Positions 12,546-24,061 of a stretch of DNA of 64,000 bases are shown here, piece after piece. Made by a program: the position numbers and the translations under genes. The stretch is from positions 7,617,721 through 7,681,720 of the forward strand of contig NW_025062479.1 in assembly GCF_000002995.4 (NCBI RefSeq), in the 5' to 3' direction. The notes below the pieces were generated by a model. That model worked only from the letters and a program-made list of their open reading frames with translations, made no database searches and was not told the DNA's origin. Source of the DNA: Brugia malayi (taxonomy: Eukaryota > Nematoda > Chromadorea > Rhabditida > Onchocercidae). Position 1 is the first letter of the stretch. The number at the start of each line of letters is the position of its first letter.

Positions 12546-15500
12546 CATCGACACTTTGTTAAAAGAAGCCAAAATCAAAGATTCAGAAGCTTCTCGCTGA
12601 AGTAAATGAATTTGATCTAACCCAACTGAAGCAAACACTTTCACGAGAACTTAAACAACAGTACGAAATCAGACTGCGGATCATCAAAAAAATGACCAGA
12701 CTTTTTGATTATCATGCTAATATGCTTGATACAGTTGCTCAAAAATAGTCGATAATCCACAGATATTTTAAACTTAACAGCTGACATAAGAGAAGCTATC
12801 ATTACTCTAAACATTTATCTTGAAGGCCATGAAGTGGCACTTCTACGACTAAGCCACGAAGATACCGGAGTGTCAACCTTAGAGGGGAAAATAATCACCA
12901 ATAGCGCAACAGTAAACCTTCCACAAGTTGTAAGAATATTTCGAAGCCATCGATGAAAACTTGGAACAACCCAGTGTTGAAATTGCAATTGGAAACAAAC
13001 TACGCTTCGATATTATACAAAGTGTACCAATTAAAGTCGAAATTGACAGGATGGCCAATTCATAAAACCTGGCAATTTTTGAAAGAATTAGTACCAGAAA
13101 CAAAGAAGTTACTCGAAATCAAACTATAACCAGGGAGAAATTAAAATTAATGCTAATGATGAAACTTCAGCTTTATCTACAATGGATAAATAATTCAATC
13201 AAATCAATTAAGTCAACTTTCAAAATTAAAGGAAACTATTGGCAGAAAAACTAGAAAACCATGCGCATTTTGTAACAAGGACATGTTTCAAGTATCATCG
13301 AATAGGGCATAAATCAACTGAATGCAAAAGAAGAAACCTTCTTGTTTCTATTGTATTGCTACGACATTGTCCACTGAAATACAGAGAATTCTCACAACAA
13401 GTAAGTTTCAATAAAGAAATTGTGAATTTTACTTTTATGTAAGGATATGGGGGTAGCTAATCCATACCACTCAGAAATTCAACAAAAAAGCTTTGGCATT
13501 ATTTGACATTTGGCTCACAATCATTCTTTATATCGAAAGAGTTGGCAAACCGATTGAGATGAGACAGAACCAAAAGAGAAAATCTGAAACTCTTCTCATT
13601 TGGTAGCAAAACTCCGAAATCATATCGAACTACAAAATTAGGAATCGGAGTAAGTCTCTCTGAAATTATAATCATTGATACGAAATTAACTCCGAAATTA
13701 TAATCATTGATACTTACGAACTCCGAAATTATAATCATTGATACTTACGAATTAAATTACCTAACAGAGAAACTACAAGTAATTAACTTAAACCGCCAGC
13801 GTTTGCCACAAATAATAGCTCAAGAAAAGCTTGCTAAATGAAGTTCATTAAATGGCATCAGGATTCTATGTAACCCATACAAAGGTTGGTCCTATAATAA
13901 GTGGAGGAGGATATATCAACAGATTTCACAATTATGACGAAAATATAAATTGGGGATAGTTGCTTCAAATCAAAGCGATGAAACAGTGTCACTATGATCT
14001 CAGAAATAGAAAACCCTAATACTTATGATGACGAGCAAGAGTTAAGACATTTCAAAGGAACAATCGCTAAAAATGGAAGATATCAAATATCTTGGCTCTG
14101 GAAAAGTTCGAATGTTTGTCTAAATGATAATTGTAGTCTTTATATCGGAAGATCAAAAATATTAGTTAGATAGTTCATAGTGACAAATTACTTCTCAATC
14201 GTTACAACGAAATAATTCAAGAACAAATGGGATCCAAAACAGTGGAAGAAGTAACCTCAGAAATGAATCAGGTTGCCTTTATATATAATTTGCCGCATCA
14301 TGAGATATTAACACCAAATAAATCGGCAATAAAATTAAGAACTGTTTACGATGTTTCCGCTCACACCGAAGGTATGTTCTATATCTGGTCTGATCGGACT
14401 TCCAGATTTAACAGGCATATTGCTTCGGCTAAGAATGAAAAGGCATTTTTACAATTGGAATTACACGTTTTCTTTGGTTGAAAAACATAAACAGATCAGT
14501 CATCGAAGACAACATAATATGTTATAGTTTCCAAAGAGTTCCATTTGGAGCGATATCATTCCTTTTTACGAGCACTCAACTACTATTTAGAAGCTCATGG
14601 AAGCAAAACGGCCTCCTTAAAGGTTCAAAAAAACCTTTACGCTGACAAAATTATATTACCGGCTAAAGTAACTCAGGAAGCACTCAAACTTCACGAAGAA
14701 ACCAAATGTATCTTCAAAGATGAACAGCAGAGAATTTTTTTCAAATGACAATGAATTCAACAAAATGTCATTCCTGAACACGATCCAGCAGAATCATACT
14801 AGCTGAAGAAAATCCTTGGAGTTAATTAGAATCACAAAAAGGATATCTTTCAAGCCACCCTAAAACATAGGGACAGTGGAGATAAAAAAACAATTTTACA
14901 ATTCGTAGCATCTCAATACGACCCAATGGGATTCCTTGTTCCATCTATGATACAATTAAAATTATTTAGAATTTATGGAGAAAAAACAGTACTTGGGGAT
15001 CGCTCTATAAAGATAAAGAAATTTGGTGATGGTCAGTAGATGTAAGGAACACCAAGACATGGATATGTTCAGAGAAAACGCAACTTCATGTCTTTATAGA
15101 TGCATCAAGCGTGGCATATTCAATAGCAATACACAAGCGTTGCTAAGATACTCAAGGAATCGAAACGTCCTTGATATTCGCTAAATTCCGAATCGCACCA
15201 ATTAAAGGTATCATTACACCCTGACTGAAGTTATTAGCAATGTTTATTGGAGTACAGTTCAATTCAATTTGCATTAAATCAGTTAGAACTTGAAAATACA
15301 CTAGTAATGTCATGGCCCGCCTCTAAATGTGCATTATATTGCATCCACAACCGTTCCCAACTACCACCAAATTATGTGCAAAAATGAGTAGAAATAAGAA
15401 AAGCAATATTCATGTTTCGTTACATTTCAAGTATAATCCGGCCGATATTGTAACAAAAAAACTATCTTCAATCAAACTTAAGAATTATGAAATATGCTGG

Positions 15501-17030
15501 AAAGGGCCATCATAGCTGGAAAAGGAGAAAACCAACTGACTACAACAGGAATACAAGTTCGACGGAAATTTTGGACATGAAGAAGAAAGCGAAATTTTTG
15601 TCGTCACAACAAAATTGTTATAAAGAGAAATTTTAAACTTGAAGACGCTAGCTGTTTTAGTGAGTGGTCAGGAGTAGTAAAAACAAGAAAAATTCCATGG
15701 TTACAATCCTTATCAACGATAAAGGATCAACTTACAAGGGATAATTACAAATTAGCTAGAAAGATTGATTAGACAAGCGCAATCGTAAGGAATAACTGAA
15801 AAAGAAATAAGTAAATGGAATCTATATTGCAACAAAGAAAATTACTGTTCCAGAAGTCGGTTAGAAAATTCCGAATTGAATGAAGATAGTTTACATCCTA
15901 TTTACCTTCCAATACACAACTCAATAACTGAGATATTTATACAACGACAATAAGAGGAACTGTACCAAGCCGAAATATGCCCATACACTATCGAAATTGC
16001 AAACAGATTTCTGGATATTCAAATGTAGAACCAAAATTAATTAAACAAATGTATGATTTGCAAGAGATGGGAATCGAAACCATTTAAACTGCCGAGTCTT
16101 CTAAAAACCGAAATCATACGTTTTCGAACATTTGTGTACGTTGGATTAGATCATGTGAGTCTTCTTTCTACTAAAACTGAGTTCGGTAATATGTTGCCCG
16201 AAGGGGTTACCCTAAATTAATCTTGAATGATAATGCTGGCCAATTTCAGTTAGTTTTCCAGAGAACTATCTCCAGACTATTACAGAATGAAATGTACAAC
16301 TAACAGAATTCATAGCAAATAAAGGAATGGTATGGAAAAATACCATACGAATAGCTATGTGGGGTGGAGGATTTTATGAAATAATAATTGGAATAACCAA
16401 AAGTGCAATGAGAAAAGCCATGGGGAGGAAGTTGTTAATGAGAAAGAGAATTAATAACATTAATGATAGAAATACAAGGTATATTAAATATACGTCCACT
16501 AACTTATGTAAATTTTGAAGATAGTCATATGCCCAACTTATTTCGTTTCACTAACGCTTCGCTCAATGTTCCAGTGTTTAACGAAATGATCCGGAAGAAT
16601 TTTCTTCACACAAACCAAATACGAAAGAGAACTTATCAGATATTGGACAAACACCCTCAAGACCTTAGATACATTTTGGAACATATGGGCAAATGGGTAT
16701 TTGAGCAGTCTTCGAAAAAGAACCCAAACAGCACATTCCTCTCCAAAAGATGTAGTAAAAGAAGGGCTCCCAGGATAGTCAATGAACCAGAAATTCCCCG
16801 TGGTATATGGAAACTAGCCACAATAAAGGAAATTGAAAGAGAAAGGGATGGAGAAGTAAGAAGTGTCTCAGTAGAATTACCACAAGGAAAAATTCTCAAC
16901 AGATCAGTGAATATGCTGCACCCACTGGAAATCAACGACGAGGGAAATTCGAATTCTCAACCAACAGTGTTTAATAAATCAATTCAAAGTATCGATAGCT
17001 CAACGAACGTGTTACAAGACTAAAAAAGAC
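12546..17030 (+). pseudogene. Pao/BEL retrotransposon body, copy B (gag-PR-RT-RH-IN)
   Basis: Gag remnants at about 12560-13450 include a CAFCNKDMF knuckle at 13260. The protease region (13480-13800) is scrambled. The RT starts with LPHHEILTPNKSAIKLRTV (14290), continues with VPFGAISF (about 14536) and a polymerase block [11 protein letters not shown] (14636-14668), where the family has YVDN. RNase H has LHVFIDASSVAYSIAIHKR (about 15080-15140). Integrase shows ESKPFKLPSLLKTEIIRFRT and VGLDH (16060-16160). Its C-terminal part is open from 16463 to 17023: ILNIRPLTYVNFED, then PEIPRGIWKLATIKEI and SVNMLHPLEI. Many stops and frameshifts occur in between, so it cannot encode a functional polyprotein. 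The intact integrase tail suggests patchy decay. Confidence 0.88.
13656..13755 (+). repeat. Three tandem ~31-bp units
   Basis: The core GAAATTATAATCATTGATAC occurs three times, near 13660, 13692 and 13723, spaced by about 31-32 bp with CTTACGAACTCC-type linkers in the last two. It lies inside the scrambled protease region of Pao copy B. Local slippage is the simplest origin. Confidence 0.85.
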
Positions 17031-17087
17031 GAATAATGATTCAGTTCCTCCTATCCAAAATTTCCTAATTGACTTCCCCGTCAGAAG

Positions 17088-17400
17088 TGTCGCGAAATCC
17101 TAAAATATTAAAAATAAAAATATAAATGAAATAAGGATAAAAATATGTTCGAATTTTTGAACCCTTCCCAAATGATGTTTATACTGTGCATTCTTTATAC
17201 ATTGTTTCCAATAATGTTTATAGCTTAAATCCCTTGTTTCTAATGTTTCTATCGTAAATCCTTCATACATTCTTTCCTACTTGATATCTGAACCTTAAAT
17301 TACGTCCCTCTTTCCTCGTTTATATTATGACTATAACCATTCTTCAAGCCTGACAAAGAATTTATCATCACTATTCTCAGTTCAACTATATATGTACTTA
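17088..17400 (+). mobile_element. LTR-like segment after copy B integrase
   Basis: Starts TGTCGCGAAATCCTAAAATATTAAAAATA, about 60 bp after the integrase stop, and matches the block beginning at 9954, including GAACCCTTC further in. Position and match suit the 3' LTR of copy B. Its right end is unclear because another element's RNase H fragment begins near 17451. Confidence 0.5.
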
Positions 17401-17450
17401 GAATCAAAACCCTGATAATGATAAAAAAAACATGGACATCTCTCATAAAG

Positions 17451-18000
17451 GAGTGGCGAATGGGCGTTAACGAAATACCGAAGCTAGCAACGGATATCTC
17501 ACAGCGACGACAACTTCATATATTCACCGATGCTTCAAGTGTTGTATGTCAGCAGTAATAGATTTCGAACGAGCGCAACAATGAGAGAGGAAGAGTGTTA
17601 CTTTTCGCTAAATCAAGACTCGCTCCAATCAAAGGCATGAATATACCACGACTAGAATTACTTGCAATGCTTACTGGGTAGGAGTTGCCAATTGTTATAC
17701 AATAATTGAAATTGCAAAAATTATCAGTTGTGCTGTGGTAGAATTTAAAGTGCGCATTGCACTAGATACAAAATCGATCGGAGTTGCTATTTACACTTTT
17801 CATTCCGATACATCCCATGTAATTATGACCCGGTTGATATTGCAATCAAAGGATTCCTCCCGCAAAATTCAGACAATATGAATTATGATGAGAAGGGTCA
17901 CTGTGGTTAAAGCAACCCAAAAGCGAATAGCCCTGGTGTGGATATCAAAATACAGAAGAACATGAAGAAAAAATGGAAAGGGAAGGACGGATCACTGCAA
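17451..18000 (+). pseudogene. Pao/BEL RNase H fragment, third copy
   Basis: Encodes EWRMGVNEIPKLATDISQRR and LHIFTDASSV, then (after a stop) LLFAKSRLAPIKGMNIPRLE and LLAMLTG, the normal RNase H order of the family. Several stops follow (17562, 17670, 17740). It is a different copy from the RNase H of copy B at about 15080, and lies between two LTR-like pieces. Confidence 0.75.
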
Positions 18001-18479
18001 AGGTATTCATTCAAACAATCCAGGAAGTATGGTTTTTGTTTATAGATGCAAGTCGATTTAGCGAATGGTCCAAATTATTAAAACCACTATTCGACCTTTC
18101 AAATTTATTAAGCAAATGACAATAGAGAAGATAGCACGGTTACAACGAGTTGAAGTTGAAGGGAAGAGACTGTCGCGGATTTTAACATCGCGAAGCACTA
18201 AATAAATGTTAACAATGCTTAATATAGCAATCAATTGATGTCTTTTACAATTCATCGTAATGGTTTAATTGACTTTTGATCTTATACCAATTCATATACT
18301 ATGAGCATCTATCATGTAATGTCTATTACAACTCATAGCAGCCATTTATCATAATGCCTAGACAAACCATTGTACTCTCTTTCGTGATATCCATTTTTAA
18401 ACCTATTGTTAAAGTTACTTACTATCATTCTTTGTACAAAAATGGCTAATTATAAACATTCCCACATTTTAACACATAT

Positions 18480-18710
18480 AATGTAAGATAACTGCTATAT
18501 AAGGATCACCCTTGTTAAAACATTTAGTATATGTGTAATTATCGCAAGGACCGACGATTCCAATTTCAATTGTTCTCTATCAACGTTTTGTCCCATTACT
18601 TCTGCTAATAAAGAACTTGGATTATATTTCTGTTACCTCACGCATTTACATTTACATCCAAGACAATCTCCCTGCGATCAAACACCTCTCCCAATATTAT
18701 TAATTAAACA
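18480..18710 (+). mobile_element. LTR R/U5-like end
   Basis: Contains CTATATAAGGATCACC as a possible TATA region, TGCTAATAAAGAACTTGG as a polyadenylation-like signal, and a terminal part resembling the one at 8675-8765. It is consistent with the right end of an LTR in plus orientation. No target-site duplication could be fixed by eye. Confidence 0.4.
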
Positions 18711-19960
18711 AATCAAAACCTTCCACGATAGAGACTAACACCGGAAGATTTTAAATTTAAATTAGCGAAATGGGTGTTGAGTAGTCACGCACAATACGAA
18801 GGAATTAATGAAAAAAAAAAGAAAAAATGAAATTGCGAGGCGATCACAGAACAATATCTCAAGTCCACCAAGGTTGTTGTATACATTCGAACCGACATGC
18901 GGATACCTGCAATGAGATTCAACAACATTACCCGGACAGTGTGTACTAAAACCTTCTTAAGATTATTATTATCCATTATTTCTGGCAAGACAACTACTTC
19001 CACCACATCTTCGCGTTTCTGCAGAGATTTAGATAATCAAATGGAAATAAATGGAATTTTTTTGAAACAAGTCACTCTTAATGAATGGATAACGAACAAC
19101 GATATATAGTACTTACATGAATAGTTAAGAACTAAATCTCAATCTATAACAAATTTTGTTTTTACAAAGGAGAAATGCTTATCTACAATAGAAATGGATT
19201 AGTGTCAGATCACGACAGTACGGCCATTGTCTTAACAAAGTGGGAAATGTATAACGAATACTAGTATTGTTTTATGGAACGAAAAGGAAGCAACTAAGAA
19301 ATGCTTATACAGGGAAGTTGGGATTCATGCCGTAGAAATATACTCCAACAGAAAGACAGCCTAGCTTCTCAATACAGTTTCATCAATGTTCTGAAATTTT
19401 ACAATTTTTAATTCGTACTTGCTTACACTCATTTACAAAAGCAGTGACATTAATTATGTTTAGAATTATATCGTACCTAATGACCATTAGATCAAAATCG
19501 ACTTCAAAGGTCCCAACGCTCATGATTTCAGTCTCATGATTGTTAAACGGGGCCTCTCAATTCTTCAAAATAACAAATCCTACATAATACAATACTTCTA
19601 ACACTGTATAGATAACCAGTCCTAAACACTAAGATAATAAGCTTTCTAATAACACTACACTAATTACATGATACAACTTTGCCTACAGATAACATTGTTT
19701 CTGAAACTATAAATTACACATGCAAAACTGCAACTTCGATGTCAGATCGAAAACACGCAATCCGAGAAAAACCAACTTGCAACATACTTAAGTACTAGCA
19801 GTAGCTCTTCAAAAAGATGCTGATGAATTATAAGGACTAATTTCTATTCCAAATTTTCAGCAGTCCAAAACGGTAGACTAAACTTTTTGTATATTGATAA
19901 TGATTTGTTTGTTAATTTATTAATTTTTCACCTTGGTCTTGAAATTGATGTTAGTTTCAG
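18711..19960. other. Interval without a firm exon upstream of peroxiredoxin
   Basis: No secure gene. The first exon(s) of the peroxiredoxin should lie here. One weak candidate ends at about 19903: a frame reading FLYIDNDF and stopping at a GT, which would splice in phase onto TFVCPTE. The usual FFYPLDF is not preserved and I found no start codon with a QPAPDF-like N-terminus. Confidence 0.45.
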
Positions 19961-20649
19961 TACCTTCGTTTGTCCAACCGAAATTACTGCCTTTAGCGAT
20001 CGATGTGCGGAGTTTCAGAAATTAAACACAGAACTGATTGCATGTTCGTGCGATTCACATTTCTCACATCTAGCATGGATTCAAACCCCACGTAGTGAAG
20101 GTGGTCTCGGTGACATGAAGGTTCCCGGTATTTATAAATTTTTACAAGTTTAAGTAATATTCCGGTTTTAATTTCAATACTCTTAAATAGGCTGGAAAGT
20201 TTCCTTGCAGATTCCAGTGCTTGCAGACTTTAATAAAGATATAGCGAATGCATTCGGTGTCCTTGATCATGAAACAGGTATCTCATATAGGTAAGATGCC
20301 ATATCTTGACACTTTGTCTAGGACATTTTAGAGTTTTTTTTTTTACAAATTCAAATGTGTTGTCTCTTAAACAAAACTGAGGATGTATCTCTTTTAGTTA
20401 TTAATTCTTCTAGTTCTTTTCAGAGGTTTGTTCTTAATCGATCCAAGTGGTGAAATCCGTCATTCTCTCGTGAATGATCTTTCGGTTGGTCGTAGTGTGG
20501 ATGAAGCATTTCGTACGCTAAAAGCCTTTCAGTTTGTGGAGAAACATGGTGAAGTATGTCCGGCAAACTGGTCCGATGATAAGCCAACAATTAAGCCCGG
20601 CATCAAGGAGTCCAAGGAGTATTTCAAAAAGGTCGATGGTCATACATAA
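19961..20649 (+). CDS. 2-Cys peroxiredoxin (thioredoxin peroxidase), 3' exons
   Basis: Thiol peroxidase that reduces peroxides with thioredoxin (family knowledge). Three phase-consistent exons: 19961-20121, 20212-20290, 20424-20649. They encode [19 protein letters not shown] with the peroxidatic Cys, then [17 protein letters not shown] with the catalytic-site Trp/Arg region, [26 protein letters not shown] and [28 protein letters not shown] with the resolving Cys follows, and a C-terminal tail ending in YFKKVDGHT, as in eukaryotic typical 2-Cys enzymes with the GGLG and YF elements linked to overoxidation sensitivity. The donor after exon 1 is GTTCCC, weaker than usual. About 45 N-terminal residues are missing from my model, so this may be a gene with an unrecognised first exon or a 5'-truncated copy. 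Confidence 0.88.
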
Positions 20650-21920
20650 AAAATCCAGTAGCACCTAAAAATGATTTATTTGGACGACGTGAAGTTCTTT
20701 TTTTTTTTTTTTGAATAACAGAGTTTTTTGTTTCTGTTTATGTTAAGGTTATAATTTAGTTGCTTTCTGTAGTTATATGTATGCGATTTACTCTAAATAA
20801 TAAATATCTGAGAAAGGCTAATATCTGTTAAGTCACAGAATTCAAACACTACACGGCTGAATTAGTTTGGAGAAAGCACGTTTTTCGATGCATAATATGG
20901 TTCCTACATGAATCATGCTTGTTTTGAGTGAACTGCACTGGTATTTGGTTTAAAACCTGTGAGAATAACACATCAATTATATCACCAACTAAGGTGTAGG
21001 TAGCTTCACATAAGGATAGGAAGTTGTATTTCGAGTTTTAAAGTGGAATTGTTATCTTTTTATATGAGTTGCTCATTCAATATGGCAGACAGGGAAGTGA
21101 TTGTATTCACACACAAATAATGGGAGGAAAAAGTTGTGGTAATTCCCGGGTTAAAACAGGATGTAGGAAACAAAAGAGAGGAGGGCTCTGTGTTGAAAAC
21201 TGTTTGCAGGAGCGAAATTGTGGTTGTAAAGAGATGTAACAGCATGAAATGTGGTGTCCAGTTAACCAATTACGCTCGAAATCACCAGTCATTTTCGCCT
21301 TTGATGGCGCCAAATTTTAAAATATTGTAAAATACATAAGTACTTTGCTGATAACTGTGATTGAAATGTACCCAATGCATGGTGCATAAACAATGGCGGA
21401 ACCAAAAACAACGAAAAGTGTCTTGCGCCGTATAAATTTTATTCGGGGGGTGTCAATGCCAGCAACCCAAATGTTTTTATTCTTTAAGATCAAAGAACGT
21501 GTGTCGTCGTCGTCTAGCAACTGGTCAGATTTCTGCTGGAAAATCCAACAGTTTTCAACATCCACCAAAGACTTCCCAACATAAATCCATTTGAGAAGTC
21601 AAATTGATCTGAAGAGTCAAGAAATATACCATGTTTTGAATAACTGGTCCGAATCAAGAAATATACCCATATTTTGAACTCTTCTACAGCTGCTATCCTT
21701 TCAAGTATTTTGTAAATCATTTATAATTCTCACTCAACTCTCTGCTGTTCAGTCGGTTCTCATTAAAAACCGACCACACTCAAACTATTTAATGTATAAA
21801 TTTGTATACATTTTGAAGACGGTAATGTTGTCGAGAAATTGTAAATTCTTGTTAGTTCGTTTGATTTGAAGTTTGTGTAAACAAATGTGTTGAGAAGGAG
21901 TCTGTTCTGACGACTTTATT
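20650..21920. other. Gene-free interval after peroxiredoxin
   Basis: Starts with the peroxiredoxin 3' UTR; an AATAATAAATA cluster near 20795 may serve polyadenylation. No coding exon is recognised. A short frame at 21393-21584 opens with MAEPKTTKS but has no domain or splice context. Confidence 0.5.
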
Positions 21921-21924
21921 CGCT

Positions 21925-22330
21925 ATACGCAAGTATTAATCTATAGCAACAATATACTGATAACTTCGTAGAATTTGAAAGTCTGCGAATGTGAGGTGAA
22001 CAAGAAGAAATAAACTGAGGGAAAACCTAAGATTTAAATGAATGAAATTAAATGAGCGTAAAGGATCAGCAGATTTGTAACTTGCTGGTACGAAAAAAAT
22101 GAATAAAATAAAGGATTTAAATCCATATATCGTAGGCAAACTGATTTGCAACAAGTGCTAAAGAGCTATCAGATGATCTTTACTCTTATGTAATAAGAGT
22201 TGGATTTTATTATTGTCAGTTGCTCATAAGAATGATTATTAGGTTAAAAAACCTCTGCAGTATTTCGACATTGCAGGCAAATTTGGCTTAGAACAAAGAT
22301 GTAAATTTTAACATATTAAACAATGCACAT
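21925..22330 (+). repeat. Dispersed repeat R, copy 3
   Basis: Aligns in order with 10255-10640 and, reversed, with 12236-12545. It includes CTATAGCAACAATA, ATCAGATGATCTTTACTC and a CAGTATTTCGACATTGCAGGCAAATT block. This copy extends further right with GGCTTAGAACAAAG and TTTTAACATATTAAACAATG, which also match the far side of copy 2. No gag frame follows in plus orientation. Confidence 0.8.
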
Positions 22331-22789
22331 GCCCTTTGTTAACAGTTGAAAAATTCTATACAAGCAGGTAAGTTCAGTTACAACGGGAAGATGAGTTTGC
22401 ATAAATGATTGCTTACATGAGATGCAATTTGAAACAGTTTCAATTCTTGTTTAATGAATATTCAATTAAGATAATCATTAGTCCTGGATTTTTCTGACAA
22501 ATGCCTCGTTTTTTAAAATTCAGCTGTTCTTATAATGGGGATTACTTTAAGTTGTTCCTTCTTTCCTCTGCATTCGTCGTATAGCATTTTTTATGTTTCT
22601 TGTTACCAAATGAGGCAATTCCTTATTTTCTGTTCTTTTTTTTAAGTTGATTAGTTCATTGAGATGAATGATAACTGTTACCCTGTATAGAACAGCATGA
22701 ATGTTCCCGTTTCAATTTTTCAGATTTCTAGAATTATGACGCTGATTTCTTTACACAAAAGCAAAATTTTACCTTCTGGTCGCTTTTGA

Positions 22790-23895
22790 TCAGTTACTGT
22801 GCTATTTGTTACTATTTCCATCCTTTTTTTTTCTTTAAGTTTTCTGGTTTAACGTCCTTGGAGTGGATAATACATAGTGTCCTTTGCAGTTCCTTAGTTT
22901 TCTGCAATCTTTTACTATATTGCTTCTTTGAAAACAATTTAGGCATGCTTCGATTTTTCTTAGATGCTCTATCCGCTGCTTGGCGGTGGGATAAATGGGA
23001 TAAACTTAACACTCTCATCTCAACGGGCATTGCTGCGAAATGAACAAGGAAATCTTTTCTTAACTAAATGCTGGTTTGGACCTTCTTTTCTGATTTCTCC
23101 TGGAACTTTGTTGCCACTTGATCTCTGTGGTTTTGTTGCAAATAAAGCCGAAGTTCTTTTCCTTTTATCTCCTAGAATCGTCGATCTATGTCTGAATTGG
23201 ATTCTGGATTTCTTTTCTTCTTATTACTAAAAGTTTGATTTTTCTTTTGCTAAACAAATAAGTCATTTTGTTTCTTGCAACCAGTTTTCCTAGAAAGTGC
23301 CGGAGTTTATTAACCGACCATAGTTCTTATTCCTCCTTTTGTTGGATACTTTATTTAGTATCCAAACAGACTATTTGTTTACAACAATAATTTCGGTGCT
23401 CGTCTGCTCTAGATTTTTTCCTATCGCTTCCAGCTGCCGAAGTATTCTTTCAATTATTTAGACAGTTAGTTTCTCTTCCCTATCGTTTTTCTTGAAAAAG
23501 TGCTATTCATTGTAGAGCAATTTCTTAATGATAAATGATTTTTCAAATTTCTCTTTCAAAACTTTCTTACAAAGTCATAGTTTTCTATGATGATGTAAGA
23601 CATCTCTTTTAGTCAGGACATTAGATAATTCAATTTTTTGGAAATGTACTGCAGCATCAAAATTGCTCCAAAAATTCCTCCATAATCTCAGGTAACTGCT
23701 GTATATCGGTAGTGATAAATGAGGTAAATTTACTTTTGTGTGAGAAGCTAATCGGGATAGTTCTTGTTGACGGATTAGCTCTCTACTTGCGTACTCTTGG
23801 CTTAGCCACTGAAGACTAATCGAGTAAAGGCTGCTGTGACTAAAGACTGATCTAGACAGTGGATTTTTTTCTATATAGTCGACTTTGATTTCCAA
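22790..23895 (-). pseudogene. Antisense Pao/BEL gag remnant
   Basis: The frame at 23895-23575 encodes LPIYSSYLRLWRNFWSNFDA followed by AVHFQKIELSNVL, which matches the conserved Pao gag block (sandwich of LP..YSGD..LW..FW..F..AVH type). The part further down to about 22790 is Lys/Arg-rich and broken, and only weakly gag-like. The strand is opposite to the elements at 9-18 kb. Its 5' end contains the 184-bp block shared with 9145-9328. Confidence 0.72.
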
Positions 23896-24001
23896 CAGGA
23901 GACCTTTAGATGAGTGAATAAATTATCAGGCATAATGACATTTTTACAGCATATTATCAATACACACAAGATTAATTGCAAATTGGAAATGTTTTATGAT
24001 G
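23818..24001 (-). repeat. 184-bp block, copy 2, identical to 9145-9328
   Basis: Perfect match with 9145-9328. It covers the start of the antisense gag frame (IEKNPLSRSVFSHSSLYSI) and the leader just upstream of it. Confidence 0.88.
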
Positions 24002-24061
24002 CATACAAGCCGATTGTTACGGTCATTCAGTAGTCTTTAGTCTATAGATTACTATCTTATA

